A DNA stretch of 64,000 nucleotides from Corynebacterium simulans (GTDB lineage: Bacteria; Actinomycetota; Actinomycetes; Mycobacteriales; Mycobacteriaceae). Both the position numbers and the translations under genes were made by a program. The DNA lies in assembly GCF_001586215.1 (NCBI RefSeq), contig NZ_CP014634.1:2480001-2544000 (forward strand), in the 5' to 3' direction. Of this stretch, positions 1 through 9,003 are shown piece after piece. The notes below the pieces were generated by a model, which made no database searches, was not told the DNA's origin, and saw nothing but the letters and a program-made list of their open reading frames with translations. Position 1 is the first letter of the stretch, and each line of letters begins with the position of its first letter.

Positions 1-1004
1 TGCCTTCGGCGCAGGGGATGGAAGTACCAGTTCCCGCAGGCGAGGAGGTTCCAGACTTTCGCGACATCGCGGGCCAGAGGGAAGCGAAGTGGGCCGCAGA
101 GGTTTCGGCCGCTGGCGGGCATCACCTGTTGATGGTGGGCCCGCCGGGATCAGGAAAGTCGATGATTGCGGCACGTTTGCCTTCCATCTTGCCCAAGCTG
201 AGCACCGATCAATCCGTCGAGGCCACAGCCATCCACTCTTTGGCGGGCACTCCCGGCGCGGTGGTCTCCCGTGCGCCGTTTATTGCGCCGCATTCCTCGG
301 TCACGCGGGCAGCTCTGCTCGGCGGCGGTGCGGGGAACCCGCGGCCAGGCGCGGTGAGCTTGGCGCATCATGGGGTGCTGTTTCTCGATGAGGCCAGCGA
401 AGTATCCGCGCGCGTATTGGACGGGCTGCGCGCTCCTTTGGAGGACGGGCACGTGACCATCTCGCGTGCGCGGCGCGAAGTTACCTTCCCGGCGCGCTTT
501 CAGCTGGTGTTGGCCGCCAATCCGTGCCGTTGTGCCGCTGAGGAGCCAAGCAAGTGCCGGTGTAGGGCGTCTGAACGACGGAACTATCTCACAAATTTGT
601 CGGGGCCGTTGCGTGACCGCTTGGATATGGTGGTGGATATATCGGGCCGGGCGGCGAGCTTGCATGCGGTGGATGAGGAGCCTTCGGCGGCAATCGCGGA
701 AAGGGTCGCGCAAGCACGGGATAGAGCGAAGCAGCGCTGGCGCGGTGATGGACTTGCCGTTCACAATAACGGTGCGGTGCCGGCTTCCTATTTGCGGCGG
801 AATCGTCCTGCTACGGAGACTGCAATGGCGATGCTTGCGGCCTATCTTGCAGATGGCGAGCTAAGCCAGCGCGGCGTTGACCGTGTACTACGCCTAGCGT
901 GGACGCTGGCAGACCTTGATGGCAGCGCCCAGCCTGATATCGACCATGTGGGCAAGGCACTAGACCTGCGTGGGGCGGGCGTGTTGGAAAGGCTGGCGGC
1001 ATGA
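1..1004 (+). CDS. YifB/ComM-family Mg-chelatase-like AAA ATPase, 5' truncated by window edge
   Basis: This is the C-terminal two thirds of a YifB/ComM-type ATPase; the frame is open to the left edge, so the true start lies outside. From the first ATG in view (18) the fragment has 328 residues. Walker A (GPPGSGKS) is at residues 41-48, followed by the family's Walker B region (VLFLDEASE) and a cysteine cluster (NPCRC...CRC) seen in this family. In naturally competent bacteria the relative ComM is a helicase acting on branch migration during transformation; the role in corynebacteria is not established. It overlaps dprA by 4 bp (ATGA), so the two are translationally coupled and probably share a DNA-processing role. 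Confidence 0.9.
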   Translation, partial: PSAQGMEVPVPAGEEVPDFRDIAGQREAKWAAEVSAAGGHHLLMVGPPGSGKSMIAARLPSILPKLSTDQSVEATAIHSLAGTPGAVVSRAPFIAPHSSVTRAALLGGGAGNPRPGAVSLAHHGVLFLDEASEVSARVLDGLRAPLEDGHVTISRARREVTFPARFQLVLAANPCRCAAEEPSKCRCRASERRNYLTNLSGPLRDRLDMVVDISGRAASLHAVDEEPSAAIAERVAQARDRAKQRWRGDGLAVHNNGAVPASYLRRNRPATETAMAMLAAYLADGELSQRGVDRVLRLAWTLADLDGSAQPDIDHVGKALDLRGAGVLERLAA

Positions 1005-2179
1005 GTAGCTTAAATTTGTCTACTTCGCTGCATGCTTGGGTCTATCTCAACCGAGTGGTGGAAGGTCCATCTCGTACCCTGCACGGTTTGTTGTCCCAGT
1101 ACCCCGTGGATGAGGTGGCGCATGGTGTCTATCACGCGGCGGACTGGATTGGTGCGTTGCGCGATGAGACGGCAAGTAGGAGGGACTGGCTGCGGCAGGA
1201 CGAAGACTTGGCAGCGGCGCAGCGCGTGGGCGCACGGCTGATTACTCCTGAGGATGCTGAATGGCCTCGGGAAGAATTCGCACAGGCCTTCGGTTTCTAT
1301 CAGGCAGGCGGCGCCGATGCCCCGGCGACCTTTGATAGCCAGGCCGTTCCACCGCATGCACTGTGGGTGAAAGGCAAGTCCGTGCGCGAATGCGTGGCTC
1401 AGTCGGTAGCTCTCGTGGGAACACGCGCGATTAGTCGCTACGGCTGGGAGGTCTCCAAGTTGCTGGCTGGGGGCTTGGCCAGCCATCAATGGACCACGGT
1501 TTCGGGCGGGGCGCTGGGCGTGGATACGACTATCCATGAAGCAACGTTGGAAGCAGGTGGCCAAACAGTTGCGGTTGCGCCATGCGGCATTGATGTTAAC
1601 TATCCTGCGCGCAATGCGTCCTTGTTCGCGCGGATCGTGGAAAACGGATGCGTCATCTCTGAGTTCGCGCCGGGGACTACCCCGCAGCGTCATCGTTTCC
1701 TCACCCGCAACCGCTTGGTCGCGGCGCTTTCGGCCGGCACTGTGGTGGTAGAAGCCGCGTTTCGTTCAGGGGCACTCAACACTTTGAACTGGGCGGAGGC
1801 GCTTGGCCGGGTGACCATGGCGGTGCCAGGGCCAGTCACCACAGCAGGCTCGCTGGGATGCCATCAACGCATCCAGGACCAGCGGGCACAGCTGGTGACA
1901 TCGGTGGATGAGATTCGCGGGTTGGTGGGCAACGTCGGAAGCGTGGATGCGGTAGGGCAGTACGAGCTCGACTTTGCTCCGAGCAAGGTGCAGCAGCTAT
2001 CTCGCAACGAGCTCAAGGTCTTTGATGCCGCGCCACAAAATAGCGAGGAAGGTGCAACCGCAGAAGACATCGCGCAACAAGCAGGCATGCGCGTGGCCTT
2101 GTGTGTCCACCTCTTGGTGGCTTTGCAGAAACAGGGGCTGGTCATGCGCGAGGGCAAGCACTGGCGGCGCAGTGAATGA
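1001..2179 (+). CDS. dprA: DNA-processing protein DprA/Smf
   Basis: DprA binds single-stranded DNA and loads RecA during transformation in competent species. The 392-residue product has the Rossmann-like DprA core: GTRAISRYG at 140-148, SGGALGVD at 168-175, EFAPG at 221-225, the FLTRNR segment near 233-238 and GPVT at 277-280. A winged-helix-like C-terminal domain follows from about residue 330. The ATG overlaps the stop of the upstream ATPase gene by 4 bp. Neither gene proves competence, because both are widely kept in non-competent bacteria. Confidence 0.95.
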   Translation: MSSLNLSTSLHAWVYLNRVVEGPSRTLHGLLSQYPVDEVAHGVYHAADWIGALRDETASRRDWLRQDEDLAAAQRVGARLITPEDAEWPREEFAQAFGFYQAGGADAPATFDSQAVPPHALWVKGKSVRECVAQSVALVGTRAISRYGWEVSKLLAGGLASHQWTTVSGGALGVDTTIHEATLEAGGQTVAVAPCGIDVNYPARNASLFARIVENGCVISEFAPGTTPQRHRFLTRNRLVAALSAGTVVVEAAFRSGALNTLNWAEALGRVTMAVPGPVTTAGSLGCHQRIQDQRAQLVTSVDEIRGLVGNVGSVDAVGQYELDFAPSKVQQLSRNELKVFDAAPQNSEEGATAEDIAQQAGMRVALCVHLLVALQKQGLVMREGKHWRRSE

Positions 2180-2248
2180 GATACGAAGACAGAAATGACA
2201 AAAGGCGCTGCGCTAGACACGGGAATGTTGAGCCTTCTGCAACTGGAG

Positions 2249-2262
2249 TAGACTCCTGGGAC
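2249..2262 (+). promoter_or_regulatory. Putative leaderless promoter of xerC (-10 TAGACT)
   Basis: TAGACT at 2249-2254 ends 8 nt before the xerC ATG, with TTGAGC at 2228-2233 as a possible -35 (15-bp spacer). Transcription would start at or next to the A of the start codon. Inferred from position only. Confidence 0.45.
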
Positions 2263-3162
2263 ATGACACGGAGCGCGGAGGAGCTATCTGGGCAGCTGGT
2301 GGAGGCAATCGAGGATTTTGCCGAGCACCAGCTGCTCATCCGTGGGCGTTCGCAAGCCACGGTGAAGGGATACCGCTCTGACCTTCGAGACTTAGCTCGT
2401 AGCGTTCCAGACTTTGCGAGTTTTGACCTGAACGCACTGCGCGCCTGGCTCGGTGAGGCTGTCACTGCCGGCAAGTCCCGAGCTACCTTGGCACGCCGCA
2501 CCGCGGCGGCTCGTGCGTTTTCGACGTGGGCGGTGCGCGAAGGCCATCTTGGCTCGGATGTTGCAGCGCGCTTGGTGACTCCGAAGGTGGGAAAACATCT
2601 GCCTAAGGTTCTGGGGGAGAACGAAGCAGGGGAGCTCGTGGGCAATGCCGTCTCGGCTGACGAGGTTCATTTCCTGCGCGATAGTGCGATGCTGGAGCTG
2701 CTCTATGCCACCGGCATGCGCGTGGCAGAGCTTGCCGGCCTCGATATCGGTGACCTCGATCTGCGTCGGCAGACCGCGCGGGTTACCGGCAAAGGAAACA
2801 AACAGCGCGTGGTGCCTTTTGGAGAGGCAGCCGCTGATGCCTTGCGCACTTGGCTGGATAAGGGCCGCTCGCAATTGGCGGGGGAGACGGAAGCCGTCTT
2901 CGTGGGCACCCGCGGTGGGCGTATTGACCAACGCCAGGTGCGCCGCGTGGTGGAAAAAGCTGCACAGGTAACCGGCGCCAATGGGCTAAGCCCGCACAGC
3001 TTGCGGCACACTGCGGCGACCCACCTTCTAGAAGGCGGCGCAGACCTGCGCGTGGTGCAGGAGCTTTTAGGGCATTCCTCTTTGCAGACCACGCAGGTTT
3101 ATACCCATGTTTCTGCCCAGCGGCTCAAGGACGTTTACTCTAAGGCCCATCCACGGGCTTAA
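2263..3162 (+). CDS. xerC: Tyrosine recombinase XerC
   Basis: Site-specific recombinase that resolves chromosome dimers at dif with XerD. I use the ATG at 2263 (299 residues), because a longer in-frame extension from 2176 has no homologous character and the candidate promoter lies inside it. The core-binding domain covers about residues 10-100 and the catalytic domain the rest. Catalytic residues are visible: R153 (TGMR), K177 (GKG), H245 and R248 (HSLRH), H271 (LGHSS) and nucleophile Y280. No phage genes or attachment site lie nearby, and the position before rpsB is the usual one, so this is the housekeeping enzyme. Its last 23 bp overlap the convergent M23-like gene. Confidence 0.95.
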   Translation: MTRSAEELSGQLVEAIEDFAEHQLLIRGRSQATVKGYRSDLRDLARSVPDFASFDLNALRAWLGEAVTAGKSRATLARRTAAARAFSTWAVREGHLGSDVAARLVTPKVGKHLPKVLGENEAGELVGNAVSADEVHFLRDSAMLELLYATGMRVAELAGLDIGDLDLRRQTARVTGKGNKQRVVPFGEAAADALRTWLDKGRSQLAGETEAVFVGTRGGRIDQRQVRRVVEKAAQVTGANGLSPHSLRHTAATHLLEGGADLRVVQELLGHSSLQTTQVYTHVSAQRLKDVYSKAHPRA

Positions 3163-3697
3163 GCCGGATCACCGGGGCGTCGAGAAGCGAAAGCGGATCG
3201 ATATATGTCTTTTCCGGGCCGTCGATAAGCGCGCCCCAGTGCAGACCAGACTTGCCGTCCACCGGTGGCGCTAACCTGCCAATGACTTGGCCCTCGCGGA
3301 CCTTATCGCCCTTGGACACATGCCCGAATACAGGCTGATAGGTCGTGCGCACGCCATCGGCATGTGCGATGGAAACTACGGGTTTGCCCGCCACCTTGCC
3401 AACAAAGTAGACCTCGCCGTCGCCAGCAGCGCGAACGTCAGAGCCAATCGAAAGCGCCAGATCCACACCGCGGTGACCAGCGCTCCACTTCTGTGCCGGT
3501 GGATCAAAACCTTCCAAAACCCGCGTTGCCATGGCAGCGCCCGTCGTGGGATCGACATATGCCCACGCGGTCGGCGTGTTGGGCGCGCCGGGAACACAGG
3601 GAAGAATGACCAGTTGAAAGGCACCGAGGCACAGAGCGAGCCAGCAGACAGTTGGCTTCGTGTGTATCCAAGAAAAATTCTTTGCGTTGAGTGTCAT
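3140..3697 (-). CDS. Secreted M23/LytM-like protein, probably degenerate
   Basis: A 185-residue exported protein with a hydrophobic N-terminal segment at about 15-37 and a likely cleavage after TAWA (46), followed by one LytM/M23 domain. Active M23 endopeptidases bind zinc through HxxxD and the second His of HxH. Here H75 and D79 (HRGVD) and H153 (GLHWG) are kept. The first His of HxH is a glycine (G151), and the usual catalytic His region reads TYQPV at 119-123. It may therefore be a non-catalytic cell-wall binding or activator protein, though actinobacterial relatives share the LHWG form. No convincing ribosome binding site is seen before the ATG at 3697. It converges on xerC. Confidence 0.8.
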   Translation of the reverse strand: MTLNAKNFSWIHTKPTVCWLALCLGAFQLVILPCVPGAPNTPTAWAYVDPTTGAAMATRVLEGFDPPAQKWSAGHRGVDLALSIGSDVRAAGDGEVYFVGKVAGKPVVSIAHADGVRTTYQPVFGHVSKGDKVREGQVIGRLAPPVDGKSGLHWGALIDGPEKTYIDPLSLLDAPVIRLKPVDGP

Positions 3698-3842
3698 AGA
3701 ACAAGTCTTTGCAATGGGGCAGTGGTGGCGAAAGAGTTGATTACTGCGCTGTGGACAAACTGAGGTAAGTGAGGTGCATGTGAACGATGTGGCGCCGTTT
3801 GGGGCCGCGTCAGCGAAAAATTGTGGAAAAGCGTCACTCGTT

Positions 3843-3872
3843 TTGGACTAGTGCGCAGGATGTGGCTAGAAT
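3843..3872 (+). promoter_or_regulatory. Candidate rpsB promoter
   Basis: TTGGAC (3843-3848), an 18-bp spacer and an extended -10 TGTGGC-TAGAAT (hexamer 3867-3872) form the best promoter match in the 393-bp gap before rpsB. Transcription from about 3879 would give a leader near 210 nt. A weaker TAGGGT at 4023 with TTGACC at 4003 has too short a spacer. Confidence 0.5.
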
Positions 3873-3878
3873 TTGCCC

Positions 3879-4090
3879 CAGCAGTGTGTCTGGCATGTTT
3901 AAAAACATTTCGATGCGCTGACTACGCGCGGCGAAGTCGTTGCTTCCTGGGTTAAGGAAGAAACAGCCCTGTGTTGACGCGGTCCCCACATGAAGTGGGG
4001 TGTTGACCAGAGCCTTCGTTGCTAGGGTGCGGAATAAAACACCGCACATTTTCTTGCAAAACCGAAATAACAACAGAAAGCGAGCGAATC
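3879..4090 (+). promoter_or_regulatory. Structured 5' leader of rpsB
   Basis: The leader holds three hairpins: CTTCC/GGAAG (3943-3947 with 3956-3960), CCCCAC/GTGGGG (3984-3989 with 3995-4000) and GTGCGG/CCGCAC (4027-4032 with 4042-4047). The last is followed by ATTTTCTT like a weak terminator. A direct TGTTGAC repeat (3972-3978 and 4001-4007) flanks the second hairpin. Ribosomal protein operons often carry autoregulatory leaders; that role is inference here. Bases 3698-3842 show nothing else I can name. Confidence 0.4.
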
Positions 4091-4897
4091 ATGGCAGTTG
4101 TAACCATGCGCGAGCTCCTCGACGCTGGTGTGCACTTCGGCCACCAGACCCGTCGTTGGAACCCAAAGATGAAGCGTTTCATCTTCACCGACCGTAACGG
4201 CATCTACATCATCGATCTTCAGCAGACCCTGACCTACATCGATGAGGCTTTTGAGTTCGTCAAGGAGACCGTTGCCCACGGTGGCACCATCCTCTTCGTC
4301 GGCACCAAGAAGCAGGCTCAGGAAGCAGTTGCTGAGGAAGCAACCCGCGTTGGTATGCCTTACGTCAACCACCGTTGGCTGGGCGGCATGCTCACCAACT
4401 TCCAGACCGTTTCCAAGCGTCTGAAGCGCATGAAGGAGCTTCAGGCAATGGACGCAGCTGAGGACGGCTACAAGGGCCGCACCAAGAAGGAAGTCCTCAT
4501 GCTGACGCGCGAGCGCGTCAAGCTGGAGCGCGTTCTCGGTGGCATCTCCGATATGACCAAGGCACCTTCCGCACTGTGGATTGTTGACACCAACAAGGAG
4601 CACATCGCAGTTAAGGAAGCTCACAAGCTGAACATCCCAGTTGTTGCCATCCTGGACACCAACTGCGATCCGGATGACGTTGACTTCCCGATCCCGGGCA
4701 ACGACGACGCAATCCGCGCTACCAAACTGCTGTCCGGCATCATCGCCACCGCAGTTGAAGAGGGCAAGAAGGCCCGCGAGGAGCGCCAGCTGGCTGCAGC
4801 TAAGGAAGCTGCCGGCGACTCCGCTGAGAAGGAAGCTCGCGACGCAGCAGAGGCTGCTGCTGCTTCCGACCCAGCATCCGCTGAGTCCGCAAAGTAA
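4091..4897 (+). CDS. rpsB: 30S ribosomal protein S2
   Basis: Ribosomal protein S2 (268 residues), a late-assembling protein of the 30S head-body junction. The N-terminus [19 protein letters not shown] is typical, which fixes the start at 4091 rather than at an upstream in-frame codon. The last 45 residues or so are an Ala/Glu/Lys-rich tail. The ribosome binding site is weak (GAAAGCGAG). A strong hairpin separates it from tsf, and the rpsB-tsf order is near universal. Confidence 0.98.
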   Translation: MAVVTMRELLDAGVHFGHQTRRWNPKMKRFIFTDRNGIYIIDLQQTLTYIDEAFEFVKETVAHGGTILFVGTKKQAQEAVAEEATRVGMPYVNHRWLGGMLTNFQTVSKRLKRMKELQAMDAAEDGYKGRTKKEVLMLTRERVKLERVLGGISDMTKAPSALWIVDTNKEHIAVKEAHKLNIPVVAILDTNCDPDDVDFPIPGNDDAIRATKLLSGIIATAVEEGKKAREERQLAAAKEAAGDSAEKEARDAAEAAAASDPASAESAK

Positions 4898-4910
4898 AAG
4901 ACTTTAGGCT

Positions 4911-4952
4911 AAGCCCCCGCTACCGTTGGATTACGGCCGCGGGGGTTTATTC
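4911..4952 (+). terminator. Rho-independent terminator after rpsB
   Basis: CCCCCGC (4914-4920) pairs with GCGGGGG (4939-4945), with an inner CCGT/ACGG stem (4923-4926 with 4933-4936), followed by TTTATTCTT. It may be a partial terminator setting the rpsB:tsf ratio. Confidence 0.75.
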
Positions 4953-5050
4953 TTCTGTAAAAACTCACCCCCAAGGACGGCGTAAAACGTTAGCGTCGAG
5001 TACGCTGTCACATCGAATACTGTTTGAAACCAAGGAGGATCGCCCGAACT

Positions 5051-5863
5051 ATGGCGAACTACACTGCTGCAGACGTTAAGGCACTGCGCGAGGCTACCGG
5101 CTCCGGCATGCTTGATTGCAAGAAGGCACTCGACGAGTCCAACGGTGACTACGACAAGGCCGTAGAGTTCCTGCGCATCAAGGGCGCAAAGAACGTTTCC
5201 AAGCGCGCTGAGCGCGAGGCTACCGAGGGCCTCGTTGCTGTTTCCGGCAACACCATGGTCGAAATCAACTGCGAGACCGACTTCGTTGCAAAGAACGAGG
5301 CATTCAAGGCTTTCGCTACCAAGATCGCTGAGGCTGCTGGCGAGGCTAAGGTCAACTCCGGCGAGGAGCTGAACAACCTCGAGATCGACGGCAAGAAGGT
5401 TTCTGAAATCGTCGACGAAGAGTCCGCAAAGACCGGCGAGAAGCTGCAGGCACGCCGCGCAGTCACCCTTGAGGGCGACAACGTCGCTGTCTACCTGCAC
5501 CAGCGTTCCGCTGACCTGCCGCCGGCAGTTGGCGTTCTCGTTTCCTACGAGGGCAACGCTGAGGGCGCACACGCTGTTGCTCTGCAGATCGCAGCTATGA
5601 ACGCTGAGTACCTGACCCGCGAGGACGTTCCGGCTGAGGTCGTTGAGAAGGAGCGCGAGATCGCTGAGGCTACCACCCGCGAGGAGGGCAAGCCGGAGGC
5701 TGCTCTGCCGAAGATCGTGGAAGGCCGCCTGAACGGCTTCTTCAAGTCCGTCGTTCTGCTTGAGCAGGCTGCACTGTCTGACTCTAAGAAGACCGTCAAG
5801 CAGGTTGCTGAGGAAGCTGGCACCACCATCAAGGGCTTCGTCCGTTACGAGGTCGGCGCCTAA
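5051..5863 (+). CDS. tsf: Elongation factor Ts
   Basis: EF-Ts is the nucleotide exchange factor for EF-Tu. The 270-residue product has the UBA-like N-terminus ([20 protein letters not shown]) and the [10 protein letters not shown] signature. The start at 5051 follows AAGGAGG at 5032-5038, and the N-terminus MANYTAADV agrees with the family. Codon use is strongly biased toward a small set (GCT, GAG, AAG), as expected for a highly expressed gene. A terminator follows. Confidence 0.98.
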   Translation: MANYTAADVKALREATGSGMLDCKKALDESNGDYDKAVEFLRIKGAKNVSKRAEREATEGLVAVSGNTMVEINCETDFVAKNEAFKAFATKIAEAAGEAKVNSGEELNNLEIDGKKVSEIVDEESAKTGEKLQARRAVTLEGDNVAVYLHQRSADLPPAVGVLVSYEGNAEGAHAVALQIAAMNAEYLTREDVPAEVVEKEREIAEATTREEGKPEAALPKIVEGRLNGFFKSVVLLEQAALSDSKKTVKQVAEEAGTTIKGFVRYEVGA

Positions 5864-5906
5864 GGCTTCGATTTAAAGCTGCTTGCTTTTTAGCTGCAGA
5901 CTTTCT

Positions 5907-5950
5907 AGTGGTCCTGTCGCAATTGCGGCAGGACCACTTCGCGTTTTCTG
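5907..5950 (+). terminator. Terminator after tsf
   Basis: A 14-bp stem (5907-5920 with 5925-5938, one G-U pair) with loop AATT is followed by a loose T-rich stretch (CGCGTTTTCT). Confidence 0.7.
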
Positions 5951-5999
5951 TGCGGGTGGCATCCACCCCATTGAATATGAGCAATAGAGCTTGTGTGGG

Positions 6000-6005
6000 T
6001 AAGAT
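6000..6005 (+). promoter_or_regulatory. Candidate pyrH -10 element
   Basis: TGGG-TAAGAT-GG matches the extended corynebacterial -10. It would place the transcript start near 6012, about 29 nt before pyrH. No clear -35 is seen. Confidence 0.4.
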
Positions 6006-6040
6006 GGAACGGACTTAAAAACGCCCGCATTAAGGAGACG

Positions 6041-6787
6041 ATGAAGGCCGTGGCTAACCCTGACACCAAGCGAACCGGATACAAGCGCGTAATGCTTAAG
6101 CTGGGCGGTGAAATGTTCGGAGGTGGCAAGGTCGGCATCGACCCAGACGTTGTAGAAAACGTCGCCCAGCAGATCGCCGAGATTGCAAAGCAGGGCACCG
6201 AGGTCGCCGTAGTCATTGGCGGCGGCAACTTTTTCCGCGGCGCCGAGCTTTCCCAGCGCGGCATGGACCGCGCCCGTTCTGATTACATGGGCATGCTGGG
6301 CACCGTCATGAACTCCCTAGCACTGCAGGACTTCCTGAAGCAGCAGGGCGTCGATTGCCGCGTGCAGACCTCCATTAACATGGCTCAGATCGCAGAGCCT
6401 TACCTGCCGCTGCGCGCAGACCGCCACCTGGAAAAGGGTCGCGTGGTTATCTTCGGCGCTGGCATGGGCATGCCGTACTTCTCCACTGACACCACCGCCG
6501 CACAGCGCGCGCTGGAAATTGGGGCAGAGGTGCTCTTCCTCGCCAAGGCTGTTGACGGCGTCTATTCCGACGACCCACGCACCAACCCTGATGCGGAGCT
6601 CTACTCCGAAATCACCCCGCGTGAGGTCATCGAGAAGGGCCTAAAGGTTGCAGACGCCACCGCGTTCAGCCTCTGCATGGACAATGACATGCCAATCCTG
6701 GTGTTTAACCTGCTGACTGAGGGAAACATCAAGCGCGCCGTCAACGGCGAGCAGATCGGCACCCTGGTTCAGTCCAAGGAAGACTAA
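6041..6787 (+). CDS. pyrH: UMP kinase
   Basis: Hexameric amino-acid-kinase-fold enzyme phosphorylating UMP to UDP. The 248-residue product shows the [10 protein letters not shown] phosphate-binding motif, IGGGNFFRG, and [15 protein letters not shown]. The ATG at 6041 has AAGGAG only 3 nt upstream, so the in-frame GTG at 6050 (12-nt spacing) is an equally good start. The gene sits between tsf and frr as in most bacteria. Confidence 0.96.
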   Translation: MKAVANPDTKRTGYKRVMLKLGGEMFGGGKVGIDPDVVENVAQQIAEIAKQGTEVAVVIGGGNFFRGAELSQRGMDRARSDYMGMLGTVMNSLALQDFLKQQGVDCRVQTSINMAQIAEPYLPLRADRHLEKGRVVIFGAGMGMPYFSTDTTAAQRALEIGAEVLFLAKAVDGVYSDDPRTNPDAELYSEITPREVIEKGLKVADATAFSLCMDNDMPILVFNLLTEGNIKRAVNGEQIGTLVQSKED

Positions 6788-6836
6788 GAAAGTACTTTAG
6801 GCCACGTCCTTCGCCCCAGAAGGCGTGCGATCCTGC

Positions 6837-6842
6837 TAGATT
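6837..6842 (+). promoter_or_regulatory. Candidate frr -10 element
   Basis: TGC-TAGATT at 6834-6842 lies 43 nt before the frr ATG and matches the extended -10 pattern. It implies frr can be transcribed apart from pyrH. Confidence 0.35.
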
Positions 6843-6885
6843 CAATCCCAGTTACCTTAAATTCGAAAAGGGGAGTTTTAACCCA

Positions 6886-7443
6886 ATGATCGACGAGATC
6901 CAGCTCGAAGCAGAAGAGCACATGACCGCTTCGGTGGAGCACACCCGCGAGCAGCTGGTCACCATCCGTACCGGCCGCGCAAACCCGGCTATGTTCAACG
7001 GCCTGGTTGCTGAGTACTACGGTGCGCCGACCCCGATCACCCAGATGGCTACCATCTCCGTTCCGGAACCACGCATGATGCTCATCAAGCCTTATGAGCA
7101 GTCCATGATCCACGAGATCGAAAACGCCATCCGCAACTCCGACTTGGGCGTTAACCCAACCAACGACGGCCACGTTCTGCGCGTAACCATCCCGCAGCTG
7201 ACTGAGGAGCGCCGCCGCGACCTCGTCAAGCAGGCAAAGGGCAAGGGCGAGGACGGAAAGATTGCTATCCGCAACATCCGCCGCAAGGCCATGGACCAGT
7301 TGAAGAAGCTGCAGAAGGACGGCGACGCCGGCGAGGACGAAGTCGTTGCAGCCGAAAAGGAAATGGAAAAGACCACTGCGGGTTATATCGACCAGGTGGA
7401 CAAGCTCGTTGCCAACAAGGAAAACGAGTTGATGGAGGTCTAA
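6886..7443 (+). CDS. frr: Ribosome recycling factor
   Basis: RRF (185 residues) splits post-termination ribosomes with EF-G. The sequence carries the conserved blocks ([39 protein letters not shown]) and has the normal length. AAAGGGGAG precedes the ATG. A strong terminator follows before cdsA. Confidence 0.98.
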   Translation: MIDEIQLEAEEHMTASVEHTREQLVTIRTGRANPAMFNGLVAEYYGAPTPITQMATISVPEPRMMLIKPYEQSMIHEIENAIRNSDLGVNPTNDGHVLRVTIPQLTEERRRDLVKQAKGKGEDGKIAIRNIRRKAMDQLKKLQKDGDAGEDEVVAAEKEMEKTTAGYIDQVDKLVANKENELMEV

Positions 7444-7457
7444 GTACCTCGAACCTG

Positions 7458-7492
7458 GCCGCCGGGCTCTATCAGCTCGGCGGCGCTTTTTT
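7458..7492 (+). terminator. Terminator after frr
   Basis: A 10-bp stem (7458-7467 with 7475-7484, one G-U) with a 7-nt loop is followed by GCTTTTTTG. Confidence 0.85.
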
Positions 7493-7526
7493 GTGAGTAT
7501 TCCATCTTCCTGTGGAAGGAGCGCGC

Positions 7527-8408
7527 GTGACTAGCGAGTCGAATCGTCGTCTGCCCAAGCCGAAGAACGGCGCGGGCCGTGACCTGCCTGCGGCGGTCGG
7601 GGTAGGCGTGGGCCTTGGCGCACTCGTTGTCTTTGCCGTCTGGGCCGGTGCCTTTGCTTGGTACATGGTCGTGGCAGTAGCCGTCGCTATCGCAATGTGG
7701 GAAGTACTCACGCGCCTACGCGAGCATTCCTTTTTTATGCCTCGCACCCTGCTCATCGTCTTGGGCCAAGCGATGCTCTGGGTCTCCTGGCCGCTGGGAG
7801 CCCCCGGCCTCGTGGCGGTCTACGTCGTCGCCGTCTTGGCGCTCATGTTTGGCCGCCTCTTCCACAACGGCCGGCATCGCCCGCCGATTAACTATCTGCG
7901 CGATATGGCCGTGGGACTTTTCGTCCTGACCTGGATTCCTTTGTTTGCCACGTTTGCGGCGATGCTGTCTCGCGTGGAGACTCCGTTCGCCTCTGGCGCG
8001 GCGTCGATTGTGGCCTTCATGCTCTGCGTCGTGGCCTCTGACACCGGCGGCTACATAGCTGGCGTGATGTTCGGCTCCCACCCCATGGCCCCTGCGGTAA
8101 GCCCCAAGAAGTCGTGGGAAGGTTTTATCGGCTCGGTCATCTTTGGCGTTGTCACCGGCGCCCTTAGCGTGAAGCTGCTGCTGCACCACGATGCATGGGT
8201 AGGCGGCCTGATGGGCTTGGGGCTGGTGTTCTGCGCTACCTTGGGGGACCTCGTGGAATCCCAATTTAAGCGCGAGCTGGGCATCAAGGACATGTCCCAG
8301 ATTCTTCCCGGCCACGGCGGCCTGATGGACCGCCTCGATGGCATGCTTCCTTCCGCCATGGTGACTTGGGTGGCCGTGAACTTCTTGGCTAATTTCCACG
8401 GTTTCTAA
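7527..8408 (+). CDS. cdsA: Phosphatidate cytidylyltransferase (CDP-diacylglycerol synthase)
   Basis: Integral membrane enzyme making CDP-diacylglycerol from phosphatidate and CTP, the precursor for phospholipids and phosphatidylinositol. The 293-residue product is mostly membrane segments and ends with the CDS signature (SQFKRE...KD...LPGHGGLMDRLD). I chose the GTG at 7527 because AAGGAG at 7516-7521 is 5 nt upstream; a GTG at 7512 is also in frame. The product supplies pgsA-type enzymes such as the one at 60288. Confidence 0.95.
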   Translation: MTSESNRRLPKPKNGAGRDLPAAVGVGVGLGALVVFAVWAGAFAWYMVVAVAVAIAMWEVLTRLREHSFFMPRTLLIVLGQAMLWVSWPLGAPGLVAVYVVAVLALMFGRLFHNGRHRPPINYLRDMAVGLFVLTWIPLFATFAAMLSRVETPFASGAASIVAFMLCVVASDTGGYIAGVMFGSHPMAPAVSPKKSWEGFIGSVIFGVVTGALSVKLLLHHDAWVGGLMGLGLVFCATLGDLVESQFKRELGIKDMSQILPGHGGLMDRLDGMLPSAMVTWVAVNFLANFHGF

Positions 8409-8437
8409 ATTTTTAGCCGAACGCAAAACCTAAAAGA

Positions 8438-8500
8438 CTCCTCCCTCTCTTCCGGCCACGCGCCTAGCGTGAGGCAAGAAGATGCGGGAGGAGATTTTTA
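8438..8500. terminator. Bidirectional terminator between cdsA and the LapA-like gene
   Basis: CTCCTCCC (8438-8445) pairs with GGGAGGAG (8486-8493), enclosing CACGC/GCGTG (8457-8461 with 8467-8471). ATTTTTA follows on the plus strand, and the site lies between convergent genes. Confidence 0.65.
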
Positions 8501-8528
8501 ATGTTTTAGTTTTTGGCGCGCTGCGAAT

Positions 8529-8909
8529 TTAGCGGTTGCGTGCCTTGGCCTGCTTGCGCACCTGGCGGCGCAGCTCGAACATGCGCCACATGCCAACCAG
8601 TGCCATGATCAGCGCGCCGGCGATGGCGAAGATGAGGTAGGCGATGCCGGCCGGGAATTCGCCCGACCAGTTCAGGAAGTTCATCGGCACCTTCTGCTGG
8701 TTCTGCAGGATAAAGACGATGAGGACGATGAGCAGCAGGAATCCCACGATCAGAGCGGCCCAGGTGGAAGCTGCGAAAGAACCTTTGACCTTCGTGTCCT
8801 CTTGCTGGGAGTAAGCGGACTCAACTTCGGTGTGCGTGCCAGCGGCGTTATCAACGTTGGTCTCTGGCGTGTAGGCGGTCTCGTCTGCGGGGAATTCGTT
8901 TTGTGTCAT
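8529..8909 (-). CDS. LapA-domain (DUF1049-like) membrane protein
   Basis: A 126-residue membrane protein with an acidic 45-residue N-terminal tail, two hydrophobic segments (about 48-69 and 85-108) joined by QNQQKVPMNFLNWSGEFPAG, and a basic C-terminus. This is the layout of LapA/DUF1049 proteins, which in enterobacteria affect lipopolysaccharide assembly; the actinobacterial role is unknown. I start at the ATG at 8909, since residues further upstream are not family-like. It diverges from rlmN. Confidence 0.8.
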   Translation of the reverse strand: MTQNEFPADETAYTPETNVDNAAGTHTEVESAYSQQEDTKVKGSFAASTWAALIVGFLLLIVLIVFILQNQQKVPMNFLNWSGEFPAGIAYLIFAIAGALIMALVGMWRMFELRRQVRKQAKARNR

Positions 8910-9003
8910 ATGTCTATTTAATCCTGTGAGCTGTCGATTGCGCCACTTCGCCCCGGTTTCAATTGGGTAAAAATGCCGAAAACGTGGAAAAATGGGCGGA
9001 ACC

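Noticed and set aside
2263..3162. Phage or integron integrase
   Set aside because: The tyrosine recombinase has housekeeping XerC context and length, with no attachment site, phage genes or tRNA end nearby.
4003..4028. rpsB promoter TTGACC / TAGGGT
   Set aside because: The spacer is only 14 bp, and transcription from there would split the last hairpin; the pair at 3843-3872 fits better, though this one cannot be excluded.
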